Below are positions 55,293 through 64,000 of a DNA stretch of 64,000 nt, in pieces. Every line of letters begins with the position of its first letter. Position 1 is the stretch's first letter. Position numbers and translations under genes: made by a program. Location of the stretch: the NCBI GenBank assembly GCA_900315175.1, contig OMYA01000005.1, positions 62,001 through 126,000 of the forward strand. The letters are read 5' to 3'. Under the pieces are notes generated by a model. That model made no database searches, had not been told where the DNA came from, and saw nothing but the letters and a program-made list of their open reading frames with translations. Source of the DNA: an uncultured Bacteroidales bacterium. Lineage in GTDB: Bacteria; Bacteroidota; Bacteroidia; Bacteroidales; F082.

Positions 55293-57371
55293 TTAATTCT
55301 TGAAAATCAATCCATTCCCGTCGTAATCAACGGTAATCGGCTTGTCTTTGTTGACCTTGTCGGCAATGATCATACGCGACAATTCATTCAGCATCTCACG
55401 CTGCATCATACGCTTCACAGGACGTGCGCCGTACTGCGGGTCGTAGCTGATCTTTGCCATGTATTTCATCGCGGCGTCGGTCATGGTGATGTCGATGCCG
55501 TTTGGCTTTAACATCTCTTTGACCTTGTTGAACTGCATTGCGACGACGCTAACGATCTGTTCCTCAGTGAGTTGCTTGAACACGATGATGTCATCGATAC
55601 GGTTCAAAAACTCCGGACGGAAATGGTTGCGAAGCTCGCTTTCTGGCACGTTCGACGTCATGATGATGATGGTGTTTTTAAAGTCGACCAGACGGCCTTT
55701 GTTGTCGGTCAGACGACCATCGTCGAGCACCTGCAACAGGATGTTGAACACGTCAGGATGAGCCTTTTCGATCTCGTCGAGAAGCACCACAGAATATGGC
55801 TTACGACGCACTGCCTCTGTGAGTTGGCCGCTTTCTTCGTAGCCCACATATCCTGGAGGCGCACCTATCAAACGCGACACGGTGTGACGCTCCTGATACT
55901 CCGACATGTCGATACGCACCATGTTGTTCTCGTTGTCGAACAGAAACTCCGCCAATGCCTTTGCCAGCTCGGTCTTACCGACACCTGTGGTACCCAGGAA
56001 TATGAACGAGCCGATAGGTCGTTTTGCGTCCTGCAAGCCTGCCCTACTCCTTCTGATGGCATCGGAGACAGCGGCGATGGCGTCGTCTTGTCCCACGACA
56101 CGTTTATGCAGCTCCGACTCGAGGTTCAGCAGCTTCTCACGCTCGCTCTGCATCATCTTATGCACCGGGATGCCGGTCCAACGTGACACGATTTCAGCCA
56201 CATCGTCGGCTTTCACCTCCTCATCGACGAGCGGGTGATCGCCTTGAACCTTAACGAGTTGCTCTTTAGCTTTGGCTATAGCAGCCTCTGACTCGGCAAT
56301 CTTGCCATAACGCAGCTCTGCGACCTTGCCGTAGTTGCCTTCACGTTCAGCCACCGTAGCCTGATACTTATAGTTTTCGATGTTTTTCTTCTCTTTCTGA
56401 ATCTTCTCCACAAAGCCTCGCTCGGTCTCCCAACGCATGCGGATATCCTGGCGTTGCTTGTCTAACTCATTGATACTGTTTGTCAATTCTTCGACTTTCT
56501 TCTTGTCATTCTCACGTTTGATGGCCTCGCGCTCAATCTCAAGCTGACGAATCTTACGCTGCACGTCTTCGAGCTCCTCAGGAACAGAGTTTATCTGCAA
56601 TCTAAGCCTTGAAGCCGCCTCATCGATCAAGTCGATGGCCTTATCAGGTAAAAACCTGTCTGAGATATACCTTATTGACAAATCCACTGCGGCGATGATA
56701 GCCTCATCGAGGATTCGCACCTGGTGATGTGTCTCGTATTTCTCTTTCAGGCCACGCAAAATAGATATTGCCGACTGCTCGTCAGGTTCGTCTATCATCA
56801 CGATTTGGAAACGACGTTCGAGAGCCTTATCCTGTTCAAAATATTTTTGATATTCGTTGAGTGTGGTCGCACCGATAGCACGCAGTTCGCCACGTGCCAG
56901 AGCCGGCTTGAGGATGTTAGCCGCATCCATAGCGCCCTGACCGCCGCCGGCGCCCACCAAGGTATGAATCTCATCGATGAAAAGTATCACCTCACCTTCG
57001 CTCTCGACCACCTCTTTGATGACCGATTTAAGACGTTCCTCGAACTCGCCCTTGTACATTGCGCCAGCGATAAGTGCGCCCATATCAAGGGAATACACCT
57101 TTTTCGACTTCAGGTTCTCGGGCACGTCGCCGCTCACTATACGCTGCGCCAAGCCTTCTGCTATTGCCGTCTTACCCACACCTGGCTCACCTATTAATAT
57201 CGGGTTGTTTTTGGTGCGTCGCGACAAAATCTGAAGCACACGACGTATCTCCTCATCACGGCCTATCACAGGATCGAGCTTGCCTTTCTCGGCGAGCTCG
57301 TTGAGGTTTCGCGCAAAGCGGTCCAAAGCCCTCTCCTGTCCGTTCTGATTGTTGTTCATTTCGTTACTCAT
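55293..57371 (-). CDS. clpB: ClpB-type disaggregase lacking the N-domain
   Basis: A 692-residue protein instead of about 860. It begins 11-18 residues before the first AAA+ domain: Walker A1 GEPGVGKT (61-68), Walker B1 FIDEIH, M-domain coiled coil (about 258-375), Walker A2 GTTGVGKT (460-467), then NRIDDIIVF. Both ATPase sites and the M domain are intact; only the Clp N-domain (about 150 residues) is missing. The start is real: AAAGGAGATA precedes ATG 57371, and upstream sequence is not coding in frame. It matches the natural short isoform (ClpB95) of E. coli. In ClpB, ATP drives protein threading with DnaK; loss of the N-domain weakens binding of some substrates. Confidence 0.92.
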   Translation of the reverse strand: MSNEMNNNQNGQERALDRFARNLNELAEKGKLDPVIGRDEEIRRVLQILSRRTKNNPILIGEPGVGKTAIAEGLAQRIVSGDVPENLKSKKVYSLDMGALIAGAMYKGEFEERLKSVIKEVVESEGEVILFIDEIHTLVGAGGGQGAMDAANILKPALARGELRAIGATTLNEYQKYFEQDKALERRFQIVMIDEPDEQSAISILRGLKEKYETHHQVRILDEAIIAAVDLSIRYISDRFLPDKAIDLIDEAASRLRLQINSVPEELEDVQRKIRQLEIEREAIKRENDKKKVEELTNSINELDKQRQDIRMRWETERGFVEKIQKEKKNIENYKYQATVAEREGNYGKVAELRYGKIAESEAAIAKAKEQLVKVQGDHPLVDEEVKADDVAEIVSRWTGIPVHKMMQSEREKLLNLESELHKRVVGQDDAIAAVSDAIRRSRAGLQDAKRPIGSFIFLGTTGVGKTELAKALAEFLFDNENNMVRIDMSEYQERHTVSRLIGAPPGYVGYEESGQLTEAVRRKPYSVVLLDEIEKAHPDVFNILLQVLDDGRLTDNKGRLVDFKNTIIIMTSNVPESELRNHFRPEFLNRIDDIIVFKQLTEEQIVSVVAMQFNKVKEMLKPNGIDITMTDAAMKYMAKISYDPQYGARPVKRMMQREMLNELSRMIIADKVNKDKPITVDYDGNGLIFKN

Positions 57372-57475
57372 TGTTTTTTTTATCTCCTTTCGTTTTTTTC
57401 AACTTTTATTGTTTTTACTGAAATACATCAAAAAGCAATCCAAAAGATCAAATCTGCCATTTTGGCATGAATGCT

Positions 57476-57557
57476 GTCATTCCTGCCGCAGCGGAGAAAT
57501 CTCCGGCAAATTGGATGAGATTTATTCACTTCGCCTTACGGCTTCGGTCGAAATGAC
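57476..57557. repeat. REP-like element, diverged copy 7
   Basis: GTCATTCCTGCCGCAGCGGAGAAATC on the left, then TTCACTTCGCCTTACGGCTTCG and GTCGAAATGAC on the right. The element is divergent and lies between clpB and the T9SS protein gene. Confidence 0.65.
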
Positions 57558-57633
57558 GATCACAGACAATATTTTTACGATTTTCACATTAATTAAAAGA
57601 ATTTTATTATTTTTGCAAGTTAATCATCATAAA

Positions 57634-58806
57634 ATGAAAAAATTGGGAAAATCATATAAAATCATCTTATTAGCTATTGCTATATCATTCTCTTTCAATG
57701 AGATAAAGGCTCAATGCGAGATTCATCTCGAAGACGGGGTAACCATGCCTGTGTGCTGGAACGACGAGGTTTTGTTGAGCGTTGATATGAACATCAACTA
57801 TTCGTATGCATGGATTCACAAGGGCGACACCATCAGTGACGGCCCGTCGGCATTGGCGACAATCACAGAAAACAACTCTGTTTACGACGTTTACATCTGG
57901 AATACAACTTCCGGCACGCCTGTTTGCAACAACAGCATCACGATAACTATGCGCCCGAAGTTTAACATCGCTTTCGAACAACTCTCGTTGACCTGTTCTG
58001 ATAAGACTAACGACAACGGAAAGACGGCAAAGGCTAAGGCAACCGCTTCGGGAGGCGGATATTCGTCGTTCACATACCACTGGAACGCCCCCATCCAGCC
58101 TATCCAATATCTTGATAACCCTCAGATAGCCATGGGTTTGAGCGCCTACACGAACTACACGATGACGGTCACCAACGAGTACGGATGCTCGCAGACCGAC
58201 ACCGTGCGCCTAAGAGCCCATCTGAATCCAAATGTCGAGATTTTCTCCGACCCTGCCGACACCGTTTACCTTGACAAACCATTCGTCACATGGTGGTTTA
58301 CCAACAACAGCACCGATTATTACGGACACGACACTCTCATTGATATTTCAAATTACTTCTGGGAGTTCGACGGATACGACATCACTTTCCCGAGCGAACG
58401 GCCGAAAGTCACAGTGACGACAGAAGGCCAATACAACGCTATGCTGACAGTGACAAACGATTACGGATGCGACACCACCTTCCACGGCAGCATACAGGCC
58501 CTTCCGGTAAAGCTTAAAATCCCGAACATCTTCACCCCCAACGGCGACGGTATCAACGATTATTTCGAAATCGGTTACGGTGAAGACGGCAAGCCTATCA
58601 ACAACTTGAACGAGTATTTCCTCAGCCATAAGCTTGTGGTGTTTAACAGATGGGGCCGAACAGTTTATGAATCGGATGACTACAGAAACGACTGGGACGG
58701 AGGCAAACTGCCCGACGGGACATATTTCTACGTCTTGGAATGCAAAGGTGAAACACAGAATTACAAATATAAAGGAAGTGTGATGATTTGGAACTCGGGG
58801 CGGTAG
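57634..58806 (+). CDS. Secreted protein with PKD-like domains and T9SS type B domain
   Basis: A 390-residue protein with signal MKKLGKSYKIILLAIAISFSFNEIKAQ. PKD/Ig-like segments occupy 30-280. The last 90 residues (IPNIFTPNGDGINDYFEI ... FNRWGRTVYES... LPDGTYFYVL) are the gliding motility-associated/CHU_C type B domain, used for secretion by the type IX system. ATG 57634 is preceded by TATTTTTG (57608-57615). The longer frame to 57349 is repeat sequence. Confidence 0.92.
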   Translation: MKKLGKSYKIILLAIAISFSFNEIKAQCEIHLEDGVTMPVCWNDEVLLSVDMNINYSYAWIHKGDTISDGPSALATITENNSVYDVYIWNTTSGTPVCNNSITITMRPKFNIAFEQLSLTCSDKTNDNGKTAKAKATASGGGYSSFTYHWNAPIQPIQYLDNPQIAMGLSAYTNYTMTVTNEYGCSQTDTVRLRAHLNPNVEIFSDPADTVYLDKPFVTWWFTNNSTDYYGHDTLIDISNYFWEFDGYDITFPSERPKVTVTTEGQYNAMLTVTNDYGCDTTFHGSIQALPVKLKIPNIFTPNGDGINDYFEIGYGEDGKPINNLNEYFLSHKLVVFNRWGRTVYESDDYRNDWDGGKLPDGTYFYVLECKGETQNYKYKGSVMIWNSGR

Positions 58807-58807
58807 T

Positions 58808-58850
58808 GTTTAATAGCTTAATAGTTTAATAGTTTAATAGTTTAGAAGTT
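58808..58850. repeat. TTAATAGTT tandem run
   Basis: Five 10-base units close to TTTAATAGTT follow the type B protein stop. Confidence 0.75.
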
Positions 58851-58853
58851 TAA

Positions 58854-59303
58854 ATGATGAGAAGATTTTTACCGATATTTATAGCGATTTTGATGTGGTC
58901 TTGTGGTGAGAATGGCAGCAAGATTAACACTGGTTTGGTTAACAATCCGGCGTCGGCCACTGAGAGCAAGAACAACAAGGAACCAAAAATTGAGTTTAAG
59001 GTTCTGGAGCATGATTTCGGCAGGATGATTCAAGGTGAACAGGTGTCGTTTACCTATAAATTCAAGAACACAGGCAATGCCCCGCTGATTATCAGCGCCG
59101 TCGAGAAGACATGCGGCTGCACCGACATCAAATTCCCTAAAGAGCCAATAAAACCCGGCGAAGAAGGCGGCATAAGCCTCACTTACGACAGCAAAGGCCA
59201 TAAAGGATTTCAGAACAAACGAGTCATCGTAAAGGCAAACACAAACCCTTCGGAGACAATATTGAAATTCAAAGCCCAAGTCCAAACAGTCGACAATTTT
59301 TAA
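58854..59303 (+). CDS. DUF1573 lipoprotein
   Basis: A 149-residue protein with a lipoprotein signal (MMRRFLPIFIAILMWSCG, Cys 17). The DUF1573 core is IEFKVLEHDFGRMIQGEQVSFTYKFKNTGNAPLIISAVEKTCGCTD and following PIKPGEEGGISLTYDSKGHKG. An Ig-like fold; role unknown. First gene of the yajC cluster. Confidence 0.9.
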   Translation: MMRRFLPIFIAILMWSCGENGSKINTGLVNNPASATESKNNKEPKIEFKVLEHDFGRMIQGEQVSFTYKFKNTGNAPLIISAVEKTCGCTDIKFPKEPIKPGEEGGISLTYDSKGHKGFQNKRVIVKANTNPSETILKFKAQVQTVDNF

Positions 59304-59355
59304 ATCTTGATTTTTAAATGTTAAATTTTAAATGTTAAATCTTTAAATAAATAAA
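59297..59355. repeat. AATTTTTAAATGTTAAA tandem run
   Basis: Three or more imperfect 14-16-base AT units between the DUF1573 gene and yajC. Confidence 0.6.
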
Positions 59356-59356
59356 T

Positions 59357-59674
59357 ATGAACACATTAAGCATGTTTTTACTTCAGGCTGCACAGCCACA
59401 GCAAGGCGGCGGTTTTTCAGGCATCATCATGATTGTAGCGATTTTCGTGATTTTCTGGCTTTTCTTCATCCGTCCACAAAACAAGAAACAGAAAGAGGAA
59501 CAGAAGTTCCGTGAAGCTCTCCAGAAGGGCGATGACATCGTCACAATCGGCGGCATCCACGGCAAAGTGATGGAAGTGAAAGAGACAACAGTGCTCGTTT
59601 CTATCGACAGCAACGTGAAAATCGAAATCGAGAAATCGGCTATCATGGCTACACCGGCTGCAGCAAGAAAATAA
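59357..59674 (+). CDS. yajC: Preprotein translocase subunit YajC
   Basis: A 105-residue single-helix protein (GFSGIIMIVAIFVIFWLFFI) with the YajC motif RPQNKKQKEEQKFREALQKGDDIVTIGGIHGKV. It joins the SecDF complex at the inner membrane. It precedes the CdaR-like gene at 25 bases. Confidence 0.95.
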   Translation: MNTLSMFLLQAAQPQQGGGFSGIIMIVAIFVIFWLFFIRPQNKKQKEEQKFREALQKGDDIVTIGGIHGKVMEVKETTVLVSIDSNVKIEIEKSAIMATPAAARK

Positions 59675-59699
59675 TAGTTTTAGCTGAGCTTTCAGAAGA

Positions 59700-60641
59700 A
59701 TGGCAAAAGAAGAACATAAGCAAAGAGTCAGCAGCATCAGCGGGATGTTGGTTTTCATGCTCGTCGCCGCTTTATTGTGGCTAATCATAAAACTGTCCGA
59801 CACTTATACCGTGACTGTTCCTTTTGCCATTCATTATGTCGACATCCCCGCCTCGCAAATCGTTTCCGACAACGATCAGGAGGTGAGCGCGACTGTTACG
59901 ACATCAGGATTCAAACTGCTGAATTACTATTTCCGAAAGAAAGAACAACGTAAAATCGACATCTCTCTGAAAGAGGTGAAATACAAGATAACAGAGGACT
60001 ATGTCTTCTCTTACAGCAGCAGAGCCATCATAGAACAGATTGCTGTTTTTCTGGCATCAAACAGCAACGACATCCAGCTGACCGACGACACACAATATTT
60101 CCGAATGAGCCGTCTGGCCTCAAAAAAGGTGAAGATAGTGCCTGAAACCAGTTTCCTGTTCGAGCGTCAATACAATTATTACGGCGAGCCGACGTCAACA
60201 CCTGATTCCATAATCATTTACGGCACAGTGGATGATGTGAACAGGACCAAATTCATCAAAACCGAAACCGTCACACGAAAAAATGTGAACCAAAACATCG
60301 TGGCAAAAGCCAAAATCGATTTGGATGAGATGTTGAAAACCGACATCACAGAGGTGGAAGTGTCAGTAAATGTTGAGAAATACACCGAATCGGAGGTGGT
60401 GATACCGATAACCGTTCCTGGCAACGTGAAAATGCATCTGTATCCCGACAAGGTGAGCGTCAGATACATCGTCGCCATGAAAGACTACCCCATCATCAAC
60501 AGCATGTCGTTTAAGGCCATTGTCGACACGACGGACATATTTTTTAATGACATGTTGCCTGTAGAATTGGTGCTTTCACCAAACAACACCCAGATTATCG
60601 GCATCGATCCGAAAGAGGTGGAATACATAATCGTAAAATAA
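59700..60641 (+). CDS. CdaR/YbbR-like domain protein
   Basis: A 313-residue protein with one membrane helix (MLVFMLVAALLWLIIKLSD) and YbbR-type repeats behind it (PFAIHYVDIPASQIVSDNDQEVSATVTTSGF and SKPD-like units). In other phyla YbbR proteins control the CdaA diadenylate cyclase; this is not shown here. The stop overlaps the coaE start by one base. Confidence 0.85.
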   Translation: MAKEEHKQRVSSISGMLVFMLVAALLWLIIKLSDTYTVTVPFAIHYVDIPASQIVSDNDQEVSATVTTSGFKLLNYYFRKKEQRKIDISLKEVKYKITEDYVFSYSSRAIIEQIAVFLASNSNDIQLTDDTQYFRMSRLASKKVKIVPETSFLFERQYNYYGEPTSTPDSIIIYGTVDDVNRTKFIKTETVTRKNVNQNIVAKAKIDLDEMLKTDITEVEVSVNVEKYTESEVVIPITVPGNVKMHLYPDKVSVRYIVAMKDYPIINSMSFKAIVDTTDIFFNDMLPVELVLSPNNTQIIGIDPKEVEYIIVK

Positions 60642-61219
60642 TGAAAAGGGTTGGAATCACCGGCAACATCGGCAGCGGAAAAAGCTACGTTTGCAAGATG
60701 TTTGAAAAACTCGGCATCCCGGTGTTCTATTCCGATGATGAAACCAAAAAACTATACCTCATCCCTTCCGTTAAAGAACTGATTGTCAACAGATTCGGCG
60801 AAGAAGTGTATTTTGAAGACGGCACTTTAAACCGGAAGCTCCTCTCCTATCATCTTTTTAAGAATGAAGAGGCGATGAAGTTTATCGAATCGGTGCTCTA
60901 TCCTGCTCTGAATCAACATTTTGACGAGTGGTGCGAACAGCAGACATCGCCTTATGTACTTTATGAGTCTGCGATTTTATTTGAGAAGAATTATGGCAAA
61001 TATTTCGATAAGATAATATTTGTGTCGGCGCCAGAAGACATTCGTTTACAGCGAGTTATGAAGCGCGACGACTGCACCGAAGAGAATGTGCGCTCAAGAA
61101 TGCGCCTGCAGATGAGCGAAGAAACCAAAATATCAAAAGCCGATTTCGTGATTTACAACGACGGCGACAAGGCTTTAGAGCCACAAGTTGAGACCATCAA
61201 CAAGCAACTTTCCGTATAA
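60641..61219 (+). CDS. coaE: Dephospho-CoA kinase
   Basis: A 192-residue P-loop kinase: VGITGNIGSGKSYVCKMF (4-21), VFYSDDETKKLY (34-45), a DxD-like acceptor region and SAPEDIRLQRVMKRD. It performs the last step of CoA synthesis. Ends the yajC-ybbR-coaE group. Confidence 0.95.
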   Translation: MKRVGITGNIGSGKSYVCKMFEKLGIPVFYSDDETKKLYLIPSVKELIVNRFGEEVYFEDGTLNRKLLSYHLFKNEEAMKFIESVLYPALNQHFDEWCEQQTSPYVLYESAILFEKNYGKYFDKIIFVSAPEDIRLQRVMKRDDCTEENVRSRMRLQMSEETKISKADFVIYNDGDKALEPQVETINKQLSV

Positions 61220-61223
61220 AAAT

Positions 61224-61246
61224 GTTGCAATTCTGATTTTTGCAAC
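61224..61246 (+). terminator. Hairpin after coaE
   Basis: GTTGCAA (61224-61230) pairs with TTGCAAC (61240-61246). No T-tract follows, so termination is weak or absent. Confidence 0.3.
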
Positions 61247-61251
61247 AACAA

Positions 61252-61290
61252 TACACCCAGAATAAAATCTTTTACACCCAGAATAAAATC
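61252..61290 (+). repeat. Two direct copies of an 18-base site, 21-base period
   Basis: TACACCCAGAATAAAATC at 61252-61269 and again at 61273-61290, with a TTT linker, so the period is 21 bases, two helical turns. A -7-like TATTTTTG lies just downstream (about 61309-61316). The layout suits tandem binding of an activator. Confidence 0.65.
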
Positions 61291-61334
61291 CTCAATGGAT
61301 TTTCGGTATATTTTTGCAGCCGAAATTTCATGTT

Positions 61335-61463
61335 ATGACGATAAAAGAGTTTTTTAACGACAGCCCGTTGATAAGTTCAGGGTTCATCTTACTTTATGCG
61401 GCGGAGTTATTTGCCGTCGTTATTCTCATTTGGAAAATTCTCAAAGCAAACAAAAATAACTAA
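61335..61463 (+). CDS. 42-residue single-helix membrane peptide
   Basis: ATG 61335 to TAA 61461-61463: MTIKEFFNDSPLISS, then a hydrophobic segment FILLYAAELFAVVILIWKIL and a basic tail KANKNN. The start is 20-25 bases after the -7 box, and the next gene starts 5 bases after its stop. It may be a regulatory or helper membrane peptide of the GLUG protein operon. No family is recognised. Confidence 0.55.
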   Translation: MTIKEFFNDSPLISSGFILLYAAELFAVVILIWKILKANKNN

Positions 61464-61468
61464 TACAG

Positions 61469-64000
61469 ATGATTCGACACAATACTTTAAGACACATTCT
61501 TACAGCACTGCTGTTATTTATGGCAGTCATTTACGGGCAAACGGCGTTTGCAACAACGAAGACCGTGACCTACACCATCACGGAAGTCCAGCAGGTGTCC
61601 TCCTCCCTACAAGTCACCATCACCCGTAGCGGTGACACGCCTTTCGAAGGCGGAAGCACGACCTACACCATGAGTGTCAGCAACAGTTCCCTCGGTAATG
61701 GTTCAGGCCACTACTCGGTCATGCTGGCCGACGGCTTCCAGCTCAGCTTGCGTTGGAACGCAAACAATAACGTCATATTCCAAGGCAATTACATTAGACC
61801 TGCAGCTATAAATGGCGAAATCGCCTATACCGTCAGTTGCCAGAGCTACTATTACGTCACCAACCTCCAGATGACGGGATTTGAGGGCACATGGTACAAC
61901 ACCGACTACAACAGCCAGTGGAATTTCTACCAATCCCAAACGTCTGGCTATTCTTTGGGCGCGGTCACCATCACGTACACAGATACTCCAGATATCAGCA
62001 TCTTCGAGTCCGACGGCGACAATGCATACAAAATCAAGAGTTATAGCGACTTGCGCCATCTGGCTAACTACGTGAACAACGGCAAGAACAGCTGCAGCGG
62101 CCTCACCTTCCGTCAGACGCAGAACATCACAGGCGACAACAACTATACGCCCATCGGCTATCATGTCGACAGTAATGACCGTGGCTACTTCGAGGGCACC
62201 TACGACGGCCAGGGTCACAGTGTCATCGGCATCATCGTCAACCGCACCGGCACCAATGACAGAGATGACTATTACATTGGTCTCTTCGGCTATATCTATC
62301 ATGCCGTTGTCAAGGACGTCGTCATCACCAATTGCACTTTTACCGGCTATTATTATGTGGGCGGTGTTGTTGGCTACAACAAGCAAAGCACTGTACACAA
62401 CTGTCTCGTGACAAGTTCTGTCACCATCAACGCAGGACACAATGGTGCCTTAGGACATGGTGGCATCGTAGGCGCGAACACGGGCAACTCTTCCATGATT
62501 ATTGGCTGCTCCAGTGCTGCCGTCGTCAGCAGTAACGGCAAAACCGGCTGCACTCGCTTTGGCGGCATCACCGGCTATGTGAGTGCCAACACCACTGTAC
62601 AAAGCTGTCTATACACAGGCACCACCGTCAGCGGCAGCAGCAACATCGGCGCTATCATCGGTTACAACGATGGTGGCTATAAGCATTTTTACAACAACTA
62701 CTACACCAGTGGCAGCCAGGGAGGCATCAACGGCAAAGATGAAGACGGTGTCCGCCGTGCTCGCATTGTAACCTTAGGTGCACACGTCGCCATAGCCGAC
62801 AACGAGACGGTCTACGCTGTCAGCGGTCTCACTGCCATCGGCATGAATAGTGCCCCCACCGCCTTGCGCACCAGCACCGGCACCCTGTACAGTGCCGTGG
62901 GACAGACGATAAACTTCACTAACGACTATGGCACCTTGTCGGCAGGCTACTTGGTGGTTTACACAGCCACAAACGGCGGCACCTTCTTCGACAAGCAGCT
63001 TACCATGCCTGACGCCGATGTCAGCATCAGCGCCACCGTCAACGATGTCTGGGGTGTCACCGCATCACCTGCCGCCGACGGCTCGCAGGACTATCCTTAC
63101 ACCATCACCGACACCGACGGCCTCATGCTGCTTGCCAAGTGCGTGAACGGCTCCGATGGCTACACCGCCGACAACGGCTTCAGCGGCAAGTTCTTCAAGT
63201 TGGGCAACGACATAGCCTACACCTATACCTCAGATTGGGACAACACCTCGAGCGATGAAATCAACTACATAGCCGTCGGCGATAAGAACCATTCCTTCAA
63301 TGGCACCCTCGATGGCGATAGCAACACCATCAGCGGCATTCGTTACAGAGAAGCCTTCCCCAACGACTACAGAGGCCTCTTCGGCAACGTGGGAAACGGT
63401 GGCACCATCAAGAACCTCACTCTTGCCGACAGCCGTATCTCCGGCAAAGATTATACAGGCGGCATTGCTGGCATAACCAATGCCGGAGCCATCATCGACA
63501 ACTGCACCGTCGCTGACAATGTCGACATCCACTACTGTCATACAAATACAAACTATCACGGGGGCATCGTGGGCGAAAACTGTGGCACTATCAAGGACTG
63601 CACCAGCAGGGCGACCCTCTCGACAGATAATAATCTGACTGTCAATTATTGTGGCGGCATCGCAGGCTTCAACTACTCAGGCGGCACCATACGCGACTGC
63701 ATCGTCTGGGGAACTACCATGCCACAATTGACATATAGCGGTGCCATCGTCGGCAATAACAGCGGCAACCTCATCGACAACTACTACCGCAGCTGCACTG
63801 TGGGAAGCCTGACTTCCGATATAGGCTGCAACGGCAGCGACTGCAACGGCGCCCGCGGAGCATACACCGTCACCACACCAAACGACGTGACAGCTATCGG
63901 TAACAAAACAATAGAAATTGGCGGTGAAGATTACTTTATCGCCGGCATCACCATAGTCACCCTCACCAACGAGCCACTAGCGACAGGTTACAAATACCAT
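61469..64000 (+). CDS. GLUG-motif surface protein, truncated by right edge
   Basis: Signal MIRHNTLRHILTALLLFMAVIYGQTAFA, a beta-rich region (30-170), then GLUG-type repeats: GYFEGTYDGQGHSVIGIIV, YIGLFGYIYHAVVKDVVI, YYVGGVVGYNKQSTVHNCLV and, near 63260-63790, FNGTLDGDSNTISGIRY, YRGLFGNVGNGGTIKNLTL, YTGGIAGITNAGAIIDNCTV. The GLUG repeat is found in IgA1 peptidase-like and adhesin proteins. At least 844 residues are inside the window; the C-terminus is not seen. Probably an adhesin; a type IX domain cannot be judged. Confidence 0.85.
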   Translation, partial: MIRHNTLRHILTALLLFMAVIYGQTAFATTKTVTYTITEVQQVSSSLQVTITRSGDTPFEGGSTTYTMSVSNSSLGNGSGHYSVMLADGFQLSLRWNANNNVIFQGNYIRPAAINGEIAYTVSCQSYYYVTNLQMTGFEGTWYNTDYNSQWNFYQSQTSGYSLGAVTITYTDTPDISIFESDGDNAYKIKSYSDLRHLANYVNNGKNSCSGLTFRQTQNITGDNNYTPIGYHVDSNDRGYFEGTYDGQGHSVIGIIVNRTGTNDRDDYYIGLFGYIYHAVVKDVVITNCTFTGYYYVGGVVGYNKQSTVHNCLVTSSVTINAGHNGALGHGGIVGANTGNSSMIIGCSSAAVVSSNGKTGCTRFGGITGYVSANTTVQSCLYTGTTVSGSSNIGAIIGYNDGGYKHFYNNYYTSGSQGGINGKDEDGVRRARIVTLGAHVAIADNETVYAVSGLTAIGMNSAPTALRTSTGTLYSAVGQTINFTNDYGTLSAGYLVVYTATNGGTFFDKQLTMPDADVSISATVNDVWGVTASPAADGSQDYPYTITDTDGLMLLAKCVNGSDGYTADNGFSGKFFKLGNDIAYTYTSDWDNTSSDEINYIAVGDKNHSFNGTLDGDSNTISGIRYREAFPNDYRGLFGNVGNGGTIKNLTLADSRISGKDYTGGIAGITNAGAIIDNCTVADNVDIHYCHTNTNYHGGIVGENCGTIKDCTSRATLSTDNNLTVNYCGGIAGFNYSGGTIRDCIVWGTTMPQLTYSGAIVGNNSGNLIDNYYRSCTVGSLTSDIGCNGSDCNGARGAYTVTTPNDVTAIGNKTIEIGGEDYFIAGITIVTLTNEPLATGYKYH

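Noticed and set aside
61703..62440. 245-codon minus-strand frame
   Set aside because: Antisense to the GLUG gene and without start or promoter signals.

Overview
The window comes from a member of the phylum Bacteroidota, most likely order Bacteroidales. The evidence is the promoter type seen before many genes (TTG, about 19 bases, TAnnTTTG), type IX secretion signals on two surface proteins, a PorV/PorQ-like barrel, menaquinone genes, the YajC/CdaR/CoaE cluster, and families typical of the phylum (DUF3078, DUF4293, GLUG and BspA-like surface proteins). I cannot name a genus. No rRNA, phage, integrase, transposase or CRISPR array is visible.

Layout. 1-3356: SbcC (cut by the left edge) and SbcD. 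3556-5871: a GH20 beta-hexosaminidase lipoprotein. 5896-19478: a 13.6 kb accessory island with a Fic protein, a broken and an intact DUF4143-type ATPase, a RelA/SpoT-domain synthetase, a DUF2971-like protein, an N6-adenine methyltransferase, a PLD-SNF2 helicase with a structured leader, and a second ATPase. 19548-23401: a PNGase F-like amidase and an S9 peptidase. 23495-31073: two tRNA-Leu genes, trmD, rplS, rlmB, a TonB-like protein, DUF3078, a phosphoesterase, DUF4293 and rho. 31075-37484: an M64-like peptidase, a small regulator, a Na/Pi transporter, fRMsr, menA, menG and rarA. 37523-44196: a C69 dipeptidase, DUF456, two envelope proteins, a DUF58 protein and thioredoxin. 44239-49715: a DNA polymerase III alpha subunit carrying its own proofreading-type exonuclease domain, and rpsP. 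49772-53529: a smaller accessory patch (exonuclease, WYL regulator, two unknown proteins, a broken RhuM gene). 53606-58806: a BspA-like LRR protein, a ClpB without its N-domain, and a T9SS type B protein. 58854-61219: DUF1573, yajC, cdaR-like and coaE. 61335 to the end: a 42-residue membrane peptide and a large GLUG-repeat surface protein cut by the right edge.

How the parts fit. GH20 and PNGase F act on related substrates (terminal HexNAc, and N-glycan release) and lie on either side of the island, so a glycan-foraging neighbourhood may have been split by insertion. In the island, helicase and methyltransferase are 12 bases apart and follow one good promoter. DUF2971-like and RelA/SpoT genes come next on the same strand, each with its own promoter, and the two promoters share a 10-base palindrome-like site. 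The helicase leader, about 280 nt, holds a 111-base nested hairpin and a 39-codon reading frame, which looks like attenuation control. This block is the best candidate for an undescribed defence or modification system. Elsewhere the genome is marked by an intergenic REP-like family (seven places here, one with a four-copy 32-base amplification) and by short AT-rich tandem runs between genes.
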